Positions 5,829-12,211 of a stretch of 13,352 bases of DNA are shown piece after piece (the stretch's first letter is position 1; each line of letters starts with the position of its first letter). The DNA comes from Candidatus Aenigmatarchaeota archaeon. GTDB taxonomy: Archaea > Aenigmatarchaeota > Aenigmatarchaeia > GW2011-AR5. The stretch lies in the NCBI GenBank assembly GCA_016202875.1, contig JACQNX010000009.1, positions 1 through 13,352 on the forward strand. Direction: 5' to 3'. The position numbers and the translations under genes were made by a program. The notes beneath the pieces were generated by a model. It saw nothing but the letters and a program-made list of their open reading frames with translations, made no database searches and was not told the DNA's origin.

Positions 5829-6374
5829 ATGAAGAATGCAATAATTTTTCACGGAACTTCGTGCAGCCCAAACTCATACTGGTTGCCAAACATAAAAACC
5901 TATCTTGAAACACGCGGCTATGAGGTGTGGGTTCCCCAACTTCCAGGCTCTGACACACCTGATTTGAAAATACAGTTGCCATATGTTCTTGAGAACGGAC
6001 AATTTAGCGAACATACAGTTCTTATTGGTCATTCTGCAGGATGCCCTCTGAGTTTGAGTGTCTTGGAAAATATTGATGTGCAAATTCACAAAGCAGTCCT
6101 TGTAGCAGGCTATGCAAGGCCAAAATCTGATGACCCTGGGCCAGAGCTGATATTGCAGGAAAAATATGACTGGGGAAAGATCAGGCAGAATGTGAGAGAG
6201 ATAATTTTCATAAATTCTGACAATGACCCGTGGGGATGCAATGATAGAGAAGGCTATTACATGTTCGAAAATTTAGGAGGAACTCTGATTATTCGTCATG
6301 GCGAGGGCCATATGGGATCAGATACATTCAATCAACCCTACAAAGAATTCCCTCTCTTGGAAAAATTGCTTTGA
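5829..6374 (+). CDS. RBBP9/YdeN-like alpha/beta serine hydrolase
   Basis: A small soluble alpha/beta hydrolase (181 aa, typical for the RBBP9/YdeN family). FHGTS (7-11) is the oxyanion strand, GHSAG (67-71) carries the nucleophile Ser69, NSDNDPWG (119-126) carries the Asp123 acid, and GEGHMG (148-153) the catalytic His151. The substrate is unknown; esterase or amidase activity is likely. ATG 5829 gives a natural start (MKNAIIFHG) for the first strand; ATG 5817 is also in frame. It converges on the Nudix gene, with a hairpin between the two stops. Confidence 0.88.
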   Translation: MKNAIIFHGTSCSPNSYWLPNIKTYLETRGYEVWVPQLPGSDTPDLKIQLPYVLENGQFSEHTVLIGHSAGCPLSLSVLENIDVQIHKAVLVAGYARPKSDDPGPELILQEKYDWGKIRQNVREIIFINSDNDPWGCNDREGYYMFENLGGTLIIRHGEGHMGSDTFNQPYKEFPLLEKLL

Positions 6375-6377
6375 TCA

Positions 6378-6405
6378 CATGACAAAAGTCATGCATTTTC
6401 AATGC
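6378..6405. terminator. Hairpins between convergent genes
   Basis: CATGAC-AAAA-GTCATG (6378-6393) forms a 6-bp hairpin and is followed by GCATT-TTC-AATGC (6393-6405, 5 bp). They lie between the stop codons of the hydrolase (plus) and the Nudix gene (minus), the second reaching into the end of the Nudix gene, and could act for both strands. Confidence 0.45.
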
Positions 6406-6842
6406 TTTCGCAGATAAACACGCAGCGCATCTTTTATGATTTTGTCATGATCTGCTGCCAGCTTTTTCGGAATTTTCTCTATAGGAAAAAACCTGACATC
6501 GCTGGTTTCATTGCTCGTTTTTGTTGTTTTTGTCACAGGCCTCATCAAAAATGCAACACTGACTACGTGCCCTCTCGGATCGCGTCTGGGACCTGAATAG
6601 ACGTCTACAAGTTTTATGATCTTTGTCCTGATGCCGCTTTCTTCCAGGCACTCTCTCATTGCCGTCTTCCCGACAGTCTCGCCCTTTTCTACGAACCCGC
6701 CAGGCAGTGCCCATCTGTTTTTGTAGGGAGCATGATTTCTTCGGACAAGCAGGATTTCTTTCTTTTTGTTTATCACAATGCCGTCAGCTGCCAGCATCGG
6801 GACGAACTTGAAGAGCTCATGAAATTTCTTTCTGGACAGCAT
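6399..6842 (-). CDS. Nudix hydrolase, ADP-ribose-pyrophosphatase-like
   Basis: 147 aa. Hydrolyses a nucleoside diphosphate linked to another moiety. The Nudix box is complete, from Gly49 (GFVEKGE) to RECLEESGI (63-71), matching Gx5Ex7REUxEExGU. YSGPRRDPRGHVVSVAF (82-98) just after it is typical of archaeal ADP-ribose-type Nudix enzymes. ATG 6842 is chosen over GTG 6851 because GAGGTG lies 6 nt upstream of it. That SD is formed by the end of the upstream nucleotidyltransferase gene (stop 6848-6850), so the two genes are tightly coupled in one operon led by a winged-helix regulator. It may be a third partner of that module, or simply an adjacent house-cleaning enzyme. Confidence 0.92.
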   Translation of the reverse strand: MLSRKKFHELFKFVPMLAADGIVINKKKEILLVRRNHAPYKNRWALPGGFVEKGETVGKTAMRECLEESGIRTKIIKLVDVYSGPRRDPRGHVVSVAFLMRPVTKTTKTSNETSDVRFFPIEKIPKKLAADHDKIIKDALRVYLRKH

Positions 6843-6847
6843 GATTT

Positions 6848-7543
6848 TCACCTCTGTTTTGGTTCTGGAGAAAACCTTTCCAGATCGGCTATCTTGTTCT
6901 TTCCAAGGGCTTTCATCATCTCGGTTTCTGCGAGTTTTCTTGTTTTCCTTATAATTCCATTGGGAATCTCGGCTTTGTATGTCTCCTTAAGTTCTTCGAG
7001 AAAGTCGAACAGGAAAACGGAGAAGACCTTTTTGCCGTTTTGCGTCTGCCATGCAGATTCGTTTATTATTGAGTCCCAGTTTATCGGGAACTTGGCTATC
7101 AGATCAGAAGCGTCTTTTCTGTCGCCAGCCCTGTCTGTTGCGCACTTCAGCAGGATGATGTCCTCGGGCGAGATTATATCTGCTGTGAGTTTTCCAAATT
7201 CGTGCTTTTCTTTTATCCTTGACATTATTCCGGGCGATAGCCTGAATGACACTATTTCATTTATAAAGAGGTCCATGCGGGCATTTTTCCTTTCCATAAT
7301 AACCGGGGTGCCGGCTTTGTAATCCCCGATCCTGTTTATTTGTCCGAAGCCGATATCTTCTGCTGTCCTTATAAATGCTTTCCTGTCGCTCTCCGAAAAG
7401 AATACAATATCCACGTCCTTTGTGGCGGATTTGAGCCCGTAAAAAAGCATTGCCGAGCCTCCTATAATCACGCATTCTGTCTGTTTTTTCATTTCAGTAC
7501 CGATAAGTTTTAACAGGTCTATTTGCTCTTCTATTCCTATCAT
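6848..7543 (-). CDS. MNT/AbiEii-fold nucleotidyltransferase, putative toxin
   Basis: 231 aa. The core nucleotidyltransferase motif is IIGGSAMLFYG (26-36) followed by KDVDIVF with Asp43 and Asp45. The third metal Asp is Asp91 in ARMDLFI, and the KCATDRAGDRKDASDL block (133-148) resembles the conserved basic motif of AbiEii/MenA-type enzymes and the related DUF6036 group. AbiEii-family toxins transfer nucleotides to RNA such as tRNA; whether this one does is inference. ATG 7543 has GAGGTG 8 nt upstream. It follows the winged-helix gene by 21 nt and precedes the Nudix gene by 5 nt. The regulator-then-nucleotidyltransferase order is that of type IV toxin-antitoxin pairs. A non-toxic nucleotidyltransferase role is possible. 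Confidence 0.78.
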   Translation of the reverse strand: MIGIEEQIDLLKLIGTEMKKQTECVIIGGSAMLFYGLKSATKDVDIVFFSESDRKAFIRTAEDIGFGQINRIGDYKAGTPVIMERKNARMDLFINEIVSFRLSPGIMSRIKEKHEFGKLTADIISPEDIILLKCATDRAGDRKDASDLIAKFPINWDSIINESAWQTQNGKKVFSVFLFDFLEELKETYKAEIPNGIIRKTRKLAETEMMKALGKNKIADLERFSPEPKQR

Positions 7544-7564
7544 TTTGCAAACACCTCTACAATT

Positions 7565-8197
7565 TCATTTTTTCACTTCCCTGTATCTGCCGAGGTCGCT
7601 CTGGTTAAACGGGACGCAGATGCCCCATTCTTTTTCTATATCCTTAAAATCCACGCTGCGCATGCCGGCAATTATAAACTTCTCCCGCGGCTTTGCCTGT
7701 TTCAGTTTGTTTCTGATTCTGTTGTCCATTCTTTTTACCCTCGTGCATTTTCTCGCTGTATCGTATAGTGCGCCTACATGGCGCTGCAAACCTTCCTTTT
7801 GCGCATTGCCGTACAGAAGCTTCCAGTCCTGCACTTTTCTGAACAGCGCAAGAGACGCCAGTATTGCCCTGAAATCCCTTGTTTTTATGGCCCTGACAAT
7901 TGCCTCTTCTATCGGCATTTTATGGTATATCCTGTGTTCGTACGGTTTTGCAATCTTTACAGGCGAGTTTGCATTTATTATTTCATACAAGCCTGGATAG
8001 CCGTAAGACGTGCGCGGCACCGGCGATATCTCATAAACCCTTATTTTGCCCTTCCCCCTGGTTTCCGCAACGTATCCGCGTTTTCTCATCTCGTACGCGT
8101 AATTAATCGCGGTTGCCCTGCTTACGCCAAGCATTCTGCTTATACTCGACACAGTCTGCAGGCCGCTGAGCCTTTTCGCCATTTTCTGCCAATCCAT
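7565..8197 (-). CDS. Winged-helix regulator, AbiEi-like antitoxin candidate
   Basis: 210 aa. Residues about 12-55 form a winged HTH: TVSSISRMLGVSRATAINYA is a helix-turn-helix, followed by MRKRGYVAETRGKGKIRVYEI, a wing-like hairpin. The remaining 150 residues are mostly helical and basic, with no family I recognise. The position directly upstream of an AbiEii-type nucleotidyltransferase, together with an N-terminal wHTH, fits AbiEi-type antitoxins, which bind DNA and repress their own operon. This is inference from context. ATG 8197 lies 24.5 nt after TATAAATA (minus strand, 8225-8218), a leaderless arrangement, and a perfect palindrome overlaps the upstream edge of that box. Confidence 0.7.
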   Translation of the reverse strand: MDWQKMAKRLSGLQTVSSISRMLGVSRATAINYAYEMRKRGYVAETRGKGKIRVYEISPVPRTSYGYPGLYEIINANSPVKIAKPYEHRIYHKMPIEEAIVRAIKTRDFRAILASLALFRKVQDWKLLYGNAQKEGLQRHVGALYDTARKCTRVKRMDNRIRNKLKQAKPREKFIIAGMRSVDFKDIEKEWGICVPFNQSDLGRYREVKK

Positions 8198-8217
8198 TTA
8201 CATCACTTTTTAGTCCT

Positions 8218-8241
8218 TATTTATATGATGTAAACATCATA
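8218..8241 (-). promoter_or_regulatory. Promoter and palindromic operator of the HTH/nucleotidyltransferase operon
   Basis: TATAAATA on the minus strand (8225-8218) overlaps a perfect inverted repeat TATGATGT-AA-ACATCATA (8224-8241). A further ACATCA half-site lies at 8200-8205, at the start codon. A protein on the palindrome would cover the BRE/TATA region, so autoregulation by the winged-helix protein is likely. Confidence 0.6.
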
Positions 8242-8280
8242 ATATTTAAAGATTACGCCTTTTCCAAACGGCTATTAATA

Positions 8281-8922
8281 CTACAAAAATCCCAACGCTT
8301 CAGTGATCCTGCCAAGCTCAGGCCCTGAGCTCTGCCGCGATGCAACAAAACCAAAGCTGTTCGCTATTACGCCTGCGCCAGGATAAGGCGATCCGAAATT
8401 TACTGTTCCGATGTCAGCCTCTACGCCTAGGGTATCTTCAATAAGCTTCATTTCCTGTTTTTTTACGCGCGGGTGCAGCAGGCAGCCTTTGTTTGTGGCT
8501 ATGCCCAGGTTCCCCACAACCACTGTGCCTGCAATCTTTGTGATTGCGCACCGCAGGCCAAAGAAATTTTCTATCTCCTGCCTTTCTTTCCTGAGCAGCG
8601 GAGAAAGAATTATCCCGTTGTCGTTCATGAGAATAAGGTTGCCGAGAGCAGTGTAGCGTGATGTAAGGTATAAAACATCTGCCATATGCAGGTGCTTTCT
8701 TTCGTCTTTTTCTAACAGATTTGGTACCACTATGCCCGAAGAATTTCCAGCTGCAAATATCCCCAATAAGCCTGTATTGAAAACAGTAAAAAAATGCGCT
8801 TTTACCTTGAGCTCTTTTTCTATTTTGTCTCTGGCAGCATGTACACCAACAACACAGTATTCATCCGTCGCAAAGCCGTATAATCCCAGATTTGGATCGC
8901 CTGCGAAATTCATTCTCAGCAT
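8281..8922 (-). CDS. eif6: Translation initiation factor aIF6
   Basis: Binds the large ribosomal subunit and prevents joining with the small subunit. The 213-aa length and fivefold-repeat layout match aIF6. Repeated beta/alpha units carry family segments such as VVPNLL, SRYTALGNLILMNDNGIILSP, GTVVVGNLGIATNKGCLLHP and NFGSPYPGAGVIANS. ATG 8922 is used; an ATTAAAG TATA-like element lies about 25 nt upstream, while the in-frame ATG 8913 would drop MLR. Located between the HTH operon and an unknown gene, it appears separately transcribed from the eL39/eL31 run with which it is commonly clustered in archaea. Confidence 0.96.
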   Translation of the reverse strand: MLRMNFAGDPNLGLYGFATDEYCVVGVHAARDKIEKELKVKAHFFTVFNTGLLGIFAAGNSSGIVVPNLLEKDERKHLHMADVLYLTSRYTALGNLILMNDNGIILSPLLRKERQEIENFFGLRCAITKIAGTVVVGNLGIATNKGCLLHPRVKKQEMKLIEDTLGVEADIGTVNFGSPYPGAGVIANSFGFVASRQSSGPELGRITEALGFL

Positions 8923-8971
8923 GATGTTATGTTGAAGAAAATGCTTTAATGCTTGATTGCATATTCGGCTT

Positions 8972-9463
8972 CTATATTTTGTCCGTCAGATGCTCTAGTA
9001 TCTCGGCGTCAAACCTGTACTGAAAAATTCTGTTAAATTTTCGTCGCGTCCATCTCAGTGGACCTATCTCACATTCGTAGCTGTCTATTGGATCATCATC
9101 AGTCGCTTCCCCTAACAACAAATGATAAAAGCTGTTCACACAGCATTTCCATGTTACACCACAGGCAAAAACTCTTTGCGCACGCTCTTCGATGAGCAGT
9201 TCTTTGGCTCTCAGGAATTGCCGCTCTATGCTGGGATTTCTAGGAATGTATGGTTTCCTCGATGCATGGAGCGCAACAACAGGGTACAAGAACTTGCGAT
9301 CAGAACCAACCGAAGCCAGATGATATACTCTGTCTCTCCTCCGGAGATATTCATGTATTTCCTCTGAGATCCTTCTCTCTAGACGCCGAATCCCATAAAA
9401 GTGGCCTTTTCTGCCTCCGTCCAAATCAACTAAATCAGTGTGAATTGCCACAAGAGTATACAT
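8972..9463 (-). CDS. Hypothetical protein, 163 aa
   Basis: Not recognised. The protein opens with a hydrophobic strand and a charged loop (LVAIHTDLVDLDGGRKGHF, about residues 4-22). It is Arg-rich in the middle and contains the acidic patch EATDDD near residue 118. Cysteines at about 100, 106, 107 and 129 are not in a zinc-ribbon spacing. No signal peptide or membrane segment is visible. The His/Asp-rich start could hold a metal site, but no known motif is matched. ATG 9463 has AGGGAT upstream and lies 16 nt after the stop of the riboflavin-kinase-like gene, so the two are probably co-transcribed. aIF6 follows 49 nt downstream. Confidence 0.75.
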   Translation of the reverse strand: MYTLVAIHTDLVDLDGGRKGHFYGIRRLERRISEEIHEYLRRRDRVYHLASVGSDRKFLYPVVALHASRKPYIPRNPSIERQFLRAKELLIEERAQRVFACGVTWKCCVNSFYHLLLGEATDDDPIDSYECEIGPLRWTRRKFNRIFQYRFDAEILEHLTDKI

Positions 9464-9479
9464 ATCTATCCCTGTTGCA

Positions 9480-10061
9480 TCATTTCTTCCATTTAAGAAA
9501 CTTGAGCCTTCTGGGTTTTTCCTTTCTCTCCTTCTCGTAAAATATTATATCGATAATGTCGCCGTCCTTGAGGCCAAATTTTTCTTTTATCTGGATTTTG
9601 TCCACAAGCTCTATTACTGTTCTGTTTATGGGATTTTTCTCCTGTATGGCAAAGCAGTCATGCCTTTCAACAGATTCGTTGAAAAGCTCTTCCAGATGCT
9701 TTTCTCTCTGAATTATCTGCTCCTGTTGTTTTTTCAGGTCTTCAATGCGCTCGCGCAGGTCTTTTTTCCTGAAGTCCGGCTGCTCTGCGAGTTCAACATA
9801 TTCGTCTTTTTTCCATACAGCAATAGTCACAGGCGCGATGAAAAGATCTATATGCCTGCTCCCATCAAACAGAACCCTGTCAACAGTCTTTGTGGCAAAA
9901 GCCTGGATGTCTATTGGCCGGCTGATCTTCATATCTAGCGTGCCTTTGAAGGGCTCAAACCCCAGCACATGAGTGAGCTGGTAGAAAAATAAGTCAACAA
10001 GGGGTTTGCCTCTCAGCGGGCCTGATATGATTTTCCCTGTGACAGTGACAGTGCGGACCAT
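9480..10061 (-). CDS. Divergent archaeal CTP-dependent riboflavin-kinase-like protein
   Basis: The N-terminal 80 residues match the DUF120/RibK fold: VTGKIISGPLRGK (7-19) and LGFEPFKGTLDMKI (33-46). The C-terminal KFGLKDGDIIDIIF (161-174) matches the end of that barrel. True RibK enzymes make FMN from riboflavin with CTP and have about 130 residues. This one has 193, because a Glu/Lys/Gln-rich coiled coil (about 97-131) interrupts the second half. The Mg-binding TxN motif (GTLN in the methanogen enzyme) reads GTLD, and the Gly-rich segment after the first strand differs. Function as a riboflavin kinase is therefore uncertain, and I leave the gene symbol empty. ATG 10061 follows a TTTTTA element about 26 nt upstream. 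The next gene begins 16 nt after its stop. Confidence 0.7.
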   Translation of the reverse strand: MVRTVTVTGKIISGPLRGKPLVDLFFYQLTHVLGFEPFKGTLDMKISRPIDIQAFATKTVDRVLFDGSRHIDLFIAPVTIAVWKKDEYVELAEQPDFRKKDLRERIEDLKKQQEQIIQREKHLEELFNESVERHDCFAIQEKNPINRTVIELVDKIQIKEKFGLKDGDIIDIIFYEKERKEKPRRLKFLKWKK

Positions 10062-10149
10062 AATAGATATTTGTTTTCGCAGGTTAAAAATCGTTTAGTT
10101 CCTGTTATCTGGGACTACCAAACGAAAAGTAGCCGATAGGCTGCAAAAT

Positions 10150-10452
10150 TTATAGCTGAAAATTCTCTGGCCTGTTGTAGCCCATAGAGGCAAGTGCAGC
10201 ATACAATCTGGATAAGAAGATCGCCTCGTCATTTTTTCTTGTCAGCTCTGTAAATGGCGCGGCAGCCACTGTGGGCCTGATATACTCCTCAATGCTGTCC
10301 ATAGGCGTTTCGCCTCTTAAAAACGCATAGAATACGCCGTCTCTTCCGCCTTCTGCGTGTGGCATAGCTTCAATAACCAGTCTGGCTTTTGCATTGCTCG
10401 CTTTCCTGTATACATCCAGTTCCCTTACAAAAAACGGCTCCAGCTTCTGCAT
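10150..10452 (-). CDS. Hypothetical protein, 100 aa
   Basis: Not recognised. A soluble, mixed alpha/beta-looking protein with no Cys, no signal and no membrane segment. The middle reads AEGGRDGVFYAFLRGETPMDS (about residues 33-53), and the C-terminus is helical (LSRLYAALASMGY). ATG 10452 is supported by a good TATATA (10474-10479, minus strand) centred 24.5 nt upstream, so it is probably the first gene of its own transcript rather than the tail of the eL31 operon. A weak hairpin with TTTT follows its stop on the minus strand (about 10118-10146). Confidence 0.7.
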   Translation of the reverse strand: MQKLEPFFVRELDVYRKASNAKARLVIEAMPHAEGGRDGVFYAFLRGETPMDSIEEYIRPTVAAAPFTELTRKNDEAIFLSRLYAALASMGYNRPENFQL

Positions 10453-10473
10453 GCTTTCTGAATAGAAAAAGAA

Positions 10474-10479
10474 TATATA
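10474..10479 (-). promoter_or_regulatory. TATA box upstream of the 100-aa protein gene
   Basis: TATATA within GTTTTATATATTC on the minus strand, directly after the eL31 stop codon and 24.5 nt before ATG 10452. The spacing matches the other leaderless-looking starts of the window. Confidence 0.5.
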
Positions 10480-10482
10480 AAA

Positions 10483-11007
10483 CTATTTCTTTTCCTCTGT
10501 CTCAGGTTCAGTCTTGGCTTCTTCCTTGAGAAGCTCCTCAGTCTTTTCGTCCTCTTTATTCTTCTTTGTTTCCTCTGGCAGCTCCTTCCCCTCGATCTTT
10601 TTCTCTTCCTCTTCTTTCTTGAGCGCTTTTGGCCCAAGCCTTTCCAGAAGTTTTTCTTTCATCCCGACCCTCTCTTTCTTGGCCTTGGCCTTGAACTCCT
10701 TGTACTCAAATCCCATCAGCTCGACTTTCGCGACATCGCCGTCCCTCACGACATTCACGCGCACGCTTCTTGCAGGCTTCTTGATGCCGCGCTGCCAGAT
10801 GGTTTCATTAAGTTTGGCCCCAATCTTTACTTCTTTTGCCTTCGAATGTTTCTTGACATGATCCTTGACAAGCCTGACAGCATACGGGCTTCTCCTCCTT
10901 ATCGCCTTTTTGTAAGCCTCTGTAAGCTTGATGTTATAGATTTTTTCTGCGTCAGATTTTTCTGTCTTGTCGTGCTTTGATGTTTTCGTTTCTTTTTTTC
11001 CCGGCAT
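10483..11007 (-). CDS. rpl31e: Ribosomal protein eL31 with long charged C-terminal tail
   Basis: A large-subunit protein near the peptide exit tunnel. The eL31 core spans about residues 20-105: EKIYNIKLTEAYKK, SPYAVRLVKDHVKKHSK, KLNETIWQRGIKKPARSVRV. eL31 usually has about 80-125 residues. Here 174 are encoded, because a Lys-rich N-terminal arm and a tail of about 70-80 residues are added. The tail is almost only Lys/Glu with some Thr and Pro (about residues 105-174) and is likely disordered or helical. ATG 11007 is chosen over GTG 11016 because AGGTGA lies 5 nt upstream. It is the last gene of a tight minus-strand operon, 12 nt after a zinc-finger gene. Confidence 0.95.
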   Translation of the reverse strand: MPGKKETKTSKHDKTEKSDAEKIYNIKLTEAYKKAIRRRSPYAVRLVKDHVKKHSKAKEVKIGAKLNETIWQRGIKKPARSVRVNVVRDGDVAKVELMGFEYKEFKAKAKKERVGMKEKLLERLGPKALKKEEEEKKIEGKELPEETKKNKEDEKTEELLKEEAKTEPETEEKK

Positions 11008-11019
11008 GTTTGTCACCTT

Positions 11020-11277
11020 TTAAAGTCGTTGGCTCAATTCTTTTCTTCGACCTACCAATGCGCCCATAATTATTGTTTTTCCGTCTTCGTCGTAATCGAT
11101 AAAATCTCTATCGAAATATCCCCAATATTTTCCATTTACAGACAATGGATCTCCTGTCTTAGTGTTGTATGCACGTAGACAGCTAGAGCAATACACCAAA
11201 TCTGGAAATCTATCAGTAAATGACAGGACACGCACCATTGACATTTCTTTGTCACAACCCAAGCAATATGTTTTCAT
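11020..11277 (-). CDS. Two-CxxC zinc-ribbon protein, 85 aa
   Basis: CLGC (Cys5, Cys8) and CSSC (Cys30, Cys33) form a probable zinc ribbon. An acidic/aromatic C-terminal half follows (YWGYFDRDFIDYDEDG, about residues 52-67). I do not recognise the family. ATG 11277 is used; GTG 11283 is in frame just upstream. It lies inside the ribosomal operon, 9 nt after a micro-ORF and 12 nt before eL31, so it may be a ribosome-associated or translation-linked protein; this is inference from position alone. Confidence 0.78.
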   Translation of the reverse strand: MKTYCLGCDKEMSMVRVLSFTDRFPDLVYCSSCLRAYNTKTGDPLSVNGKYWGYFDRDFIDYDEDGKTIIMGALVGRRKELSQRL

Positions 11278-11286
11278 AATCACATC

Positions 11287-11378
11287 TTATCCTGCTGTGC
11301 GCTTATCTAATATCCTTTTCAGTTTGTCGATGTCTGTTCCTCTTTCCAGTAAAATTCTCCGCCAAGTATCTTTCCCAT
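11287..11378 (-). CDS. Candidate 30-aa micro-gene needing a -1 frameshift
   Basis: ATG 11378 lies 3 nt after the eL39 stop, with GGTG upstream. In frame it gives only MGKILGGEFYWKEEQTSTN. The bases from the start codon's G onward are GGGAAAG in the phase G-GGA-AAG, the classic -1 slippery heptamer type. A -1 slip there enters a frame that reads MGKDTWRRILLERG and continues as a natural-looking basic helix to TAA at 11287-11289, 30 residues in all. This fills the space up to the next gene. It could be programmed frameshifting, a lost base in the G run, or chance. Confidence 0.4.
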
Positions 11379-11381
11379 GCC

Positions 11382-11546
11382 CTACACCTTTATTCTTCCT
11401 CTTCTCCAGTGCTTTATCGCAACCCGGATTCTCCTTGTCCGCGCCCTCTTCAGCGAGAACTTCCTGATGTCTGCCCAGCGCGGCGCGCTCTGGCGCCTGG
11501 CTGCGATGAGCTTCACCTTCTTACCTAATGGCTTTCTCGATGACAT
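11382..11546 (-). CDS. rpl39e: Ribosomal protein eL39
   Basis: A large-subunit protein in the wall of the peptide exit tunnel. 54 aa, very basic and cysteine-free. MSSRKPLGKKVKLIAARRQS opens it, and APRWADIRKF and KHWRRGRIKV correspond to the eL39 segments PxWV..KT and RHWRRxKLKV. The start is ATG 11546, whose A overlaps the TGA of the upstream unknown gene (TGATG), with GGAGAG about 7 nt upstream, showing translational coupling. The N-terminus MSSRKPLGKK is typical. It is embedded in the PDCD5/eL39/eL31 order often seen in archaea. Confidence 0.93.
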   Translation of the reverse strand: MSSRKPLGKKVKLIAARRQSAPRWADIRKFSLKRARTRRIRVAIKHWRRGRIKV

Positions 11547-11776
11547 CACAGTTCTCTCCTGTACCTCACTTCCACTTTTTCTGCGCCGCTTCTCAGCATT
11601 TTGCAGACATAACCTTCTATTTGCACGCCATTTTCAAGATATATTGGGCGTGTCTTTTCGCCAAAGTATGCAATTAAATGAAATGTCGTACTTTGCGGCA
11701 GCATTCTGACAAATGCCAGATTACCTAATGATTCGCTACTTATTAAAATCCTTCCTATCCTCAGATTTTTCATCAT
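11546..11776 (-). CDS. Hypothetical protein between PDCD5 and eL39, 76 aa
   Basis: Not recognised. A small protein with alternating hydrophobic residues suggesting a beta-rich fold (GRILISSESLGNLAFVRML, then FHLIAYFGEKTRPIYLENG). It begins one base after the PDCD5 stop; GAGG inside the PDCD5 end acts as SD, and ATG 11773 is an alternative. Its TGA overlaps the eL39 ATG. Such tight coupling on both sides argues for a real gene made in step with ribosomal proteins, possibly a translation-linked factor. Confidence 0.72.
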   Translation of the reverse strand: MMKNLRIGRILISSESLGNLAFVRMLPQSTTFHLIAYFGEKTRPIYLENGVQIEGYVCKMLRSGAEKVEVRYRREL

Positions 11777-11777
11777 C

Positions 11778-12113
11778 CTATTTCCTCTTTATCTTGAAAT
11801 CTCGCGCCTCTGTGAGCTTTTTGAGTATCATAACCAGCTGCTCGTCTGTGATCCTGCTCTTTAATTGCCCGCTCTGGTAGAGCTGGGCCAGATAAATCTC
11901 AAGATTCGTCGCTAACTCGGGTTTCACAGTGCGCAGGTTGGCGAGCCTCTCGCGCGCCTTCGGCTCCAGCATCTGCACCCTTATGATCTTCAGCGCTTCT
12001 TCCATCTGCTGGTGCTGGAGCGCAGCCTGCATCATCTCGCCCTGCTGCACTGCCATGTGCTCCTGCATGCGCTGCGCCATGAGGCGCTTCTTGATGTCTT
12101 CTTCTGTTGTCAT
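11778..12113 (-). CDS. PDCD5-family DNA-binding protein
   Basis: 111 aa. The family is a helical bundle protein conserved in archaea and eukaryotes, reported to bind DNA; its archaeal role is not settled. Hallmarks are the N-terminal helix rich in Gln/Met (AQRMQEHMAVQQGEMMQAAL), the block ILEPKARERLANLRTVKPE-like (here QMLEPKARERLANLRTVKPE, about residues 48-67) and the C-terminal ITDEQLVMILKKLTEARDFKIKRK-like end. ATG 12113 (MTTEEDIKKR) is preferred to ATG 12131, since TATTTAAA (12146-12139, minus strand) lies 29.5 nt before the former and only 11.5 before the latter. It heads the eL39/eL31 operon. Confidence 0.95.
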   Translation of the reverse strand: MTTEEDIKKRLMAQRMQEHMAVQQGEMMQAALQHQQMEEALKIIRVQMLEPKARERLANLRTVKPELATNLEIYLAQLYQSGQLKSRITDEQLVMILKKLTEARDFKIKRK

Positions 12114-12138
12114 ATATGTGAGCCTATTCATTAAACTT

Positions 12139-12146
12139 TTTAAATA
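12139..12146 (-). promoter_or_regulatory. TATA box of the PDCD5-eL39-eL31 operon
   Basis: TATTTAAA on the minus strand in the 98-nt gap after eS19. Its distance to ATG 12113 suggests a leaderless or near-leaderless transcript. Transcription from the eS19 gene may also read through. Confidence 0.5.
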
Positions 12147-12211
12147 TCACTTTTTTCAAGAATTTATTCCGCACGGTCTGCAGTAAGACAGGTGGTCAGA
12201 AAAAGTTTTAT

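Noticed and set aside
10085..10146. Possible structured RNA in the gap before the riboflavin-kinase-like gene
   Set aside because: Only short imperfect stems (AGTTCC/GGGACT, AGCC/GGCT); more likely a promoter plus a weak terminator.
10425..10637. Arg/Lys-rich ORF in another frame of the eL31 tail
   Set aside because: Repetitive Lys/Glu codons give long open shadow frames; eL31 explains the region.
10514..10861. Ser/Phe-rich plus-strand ORF
   Set aside because: Antisense of the charged eL31 tail, typical of reversed GAA/AAG codons.
11290..11526. Frame running through eL39 that continues into the frameshift candidate
   Set aside because: It has no start codon upstream, and the part inside eL39 is open because of GC-rich basic codons. 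Only the part after ATG 11378 was kept as a candidate.
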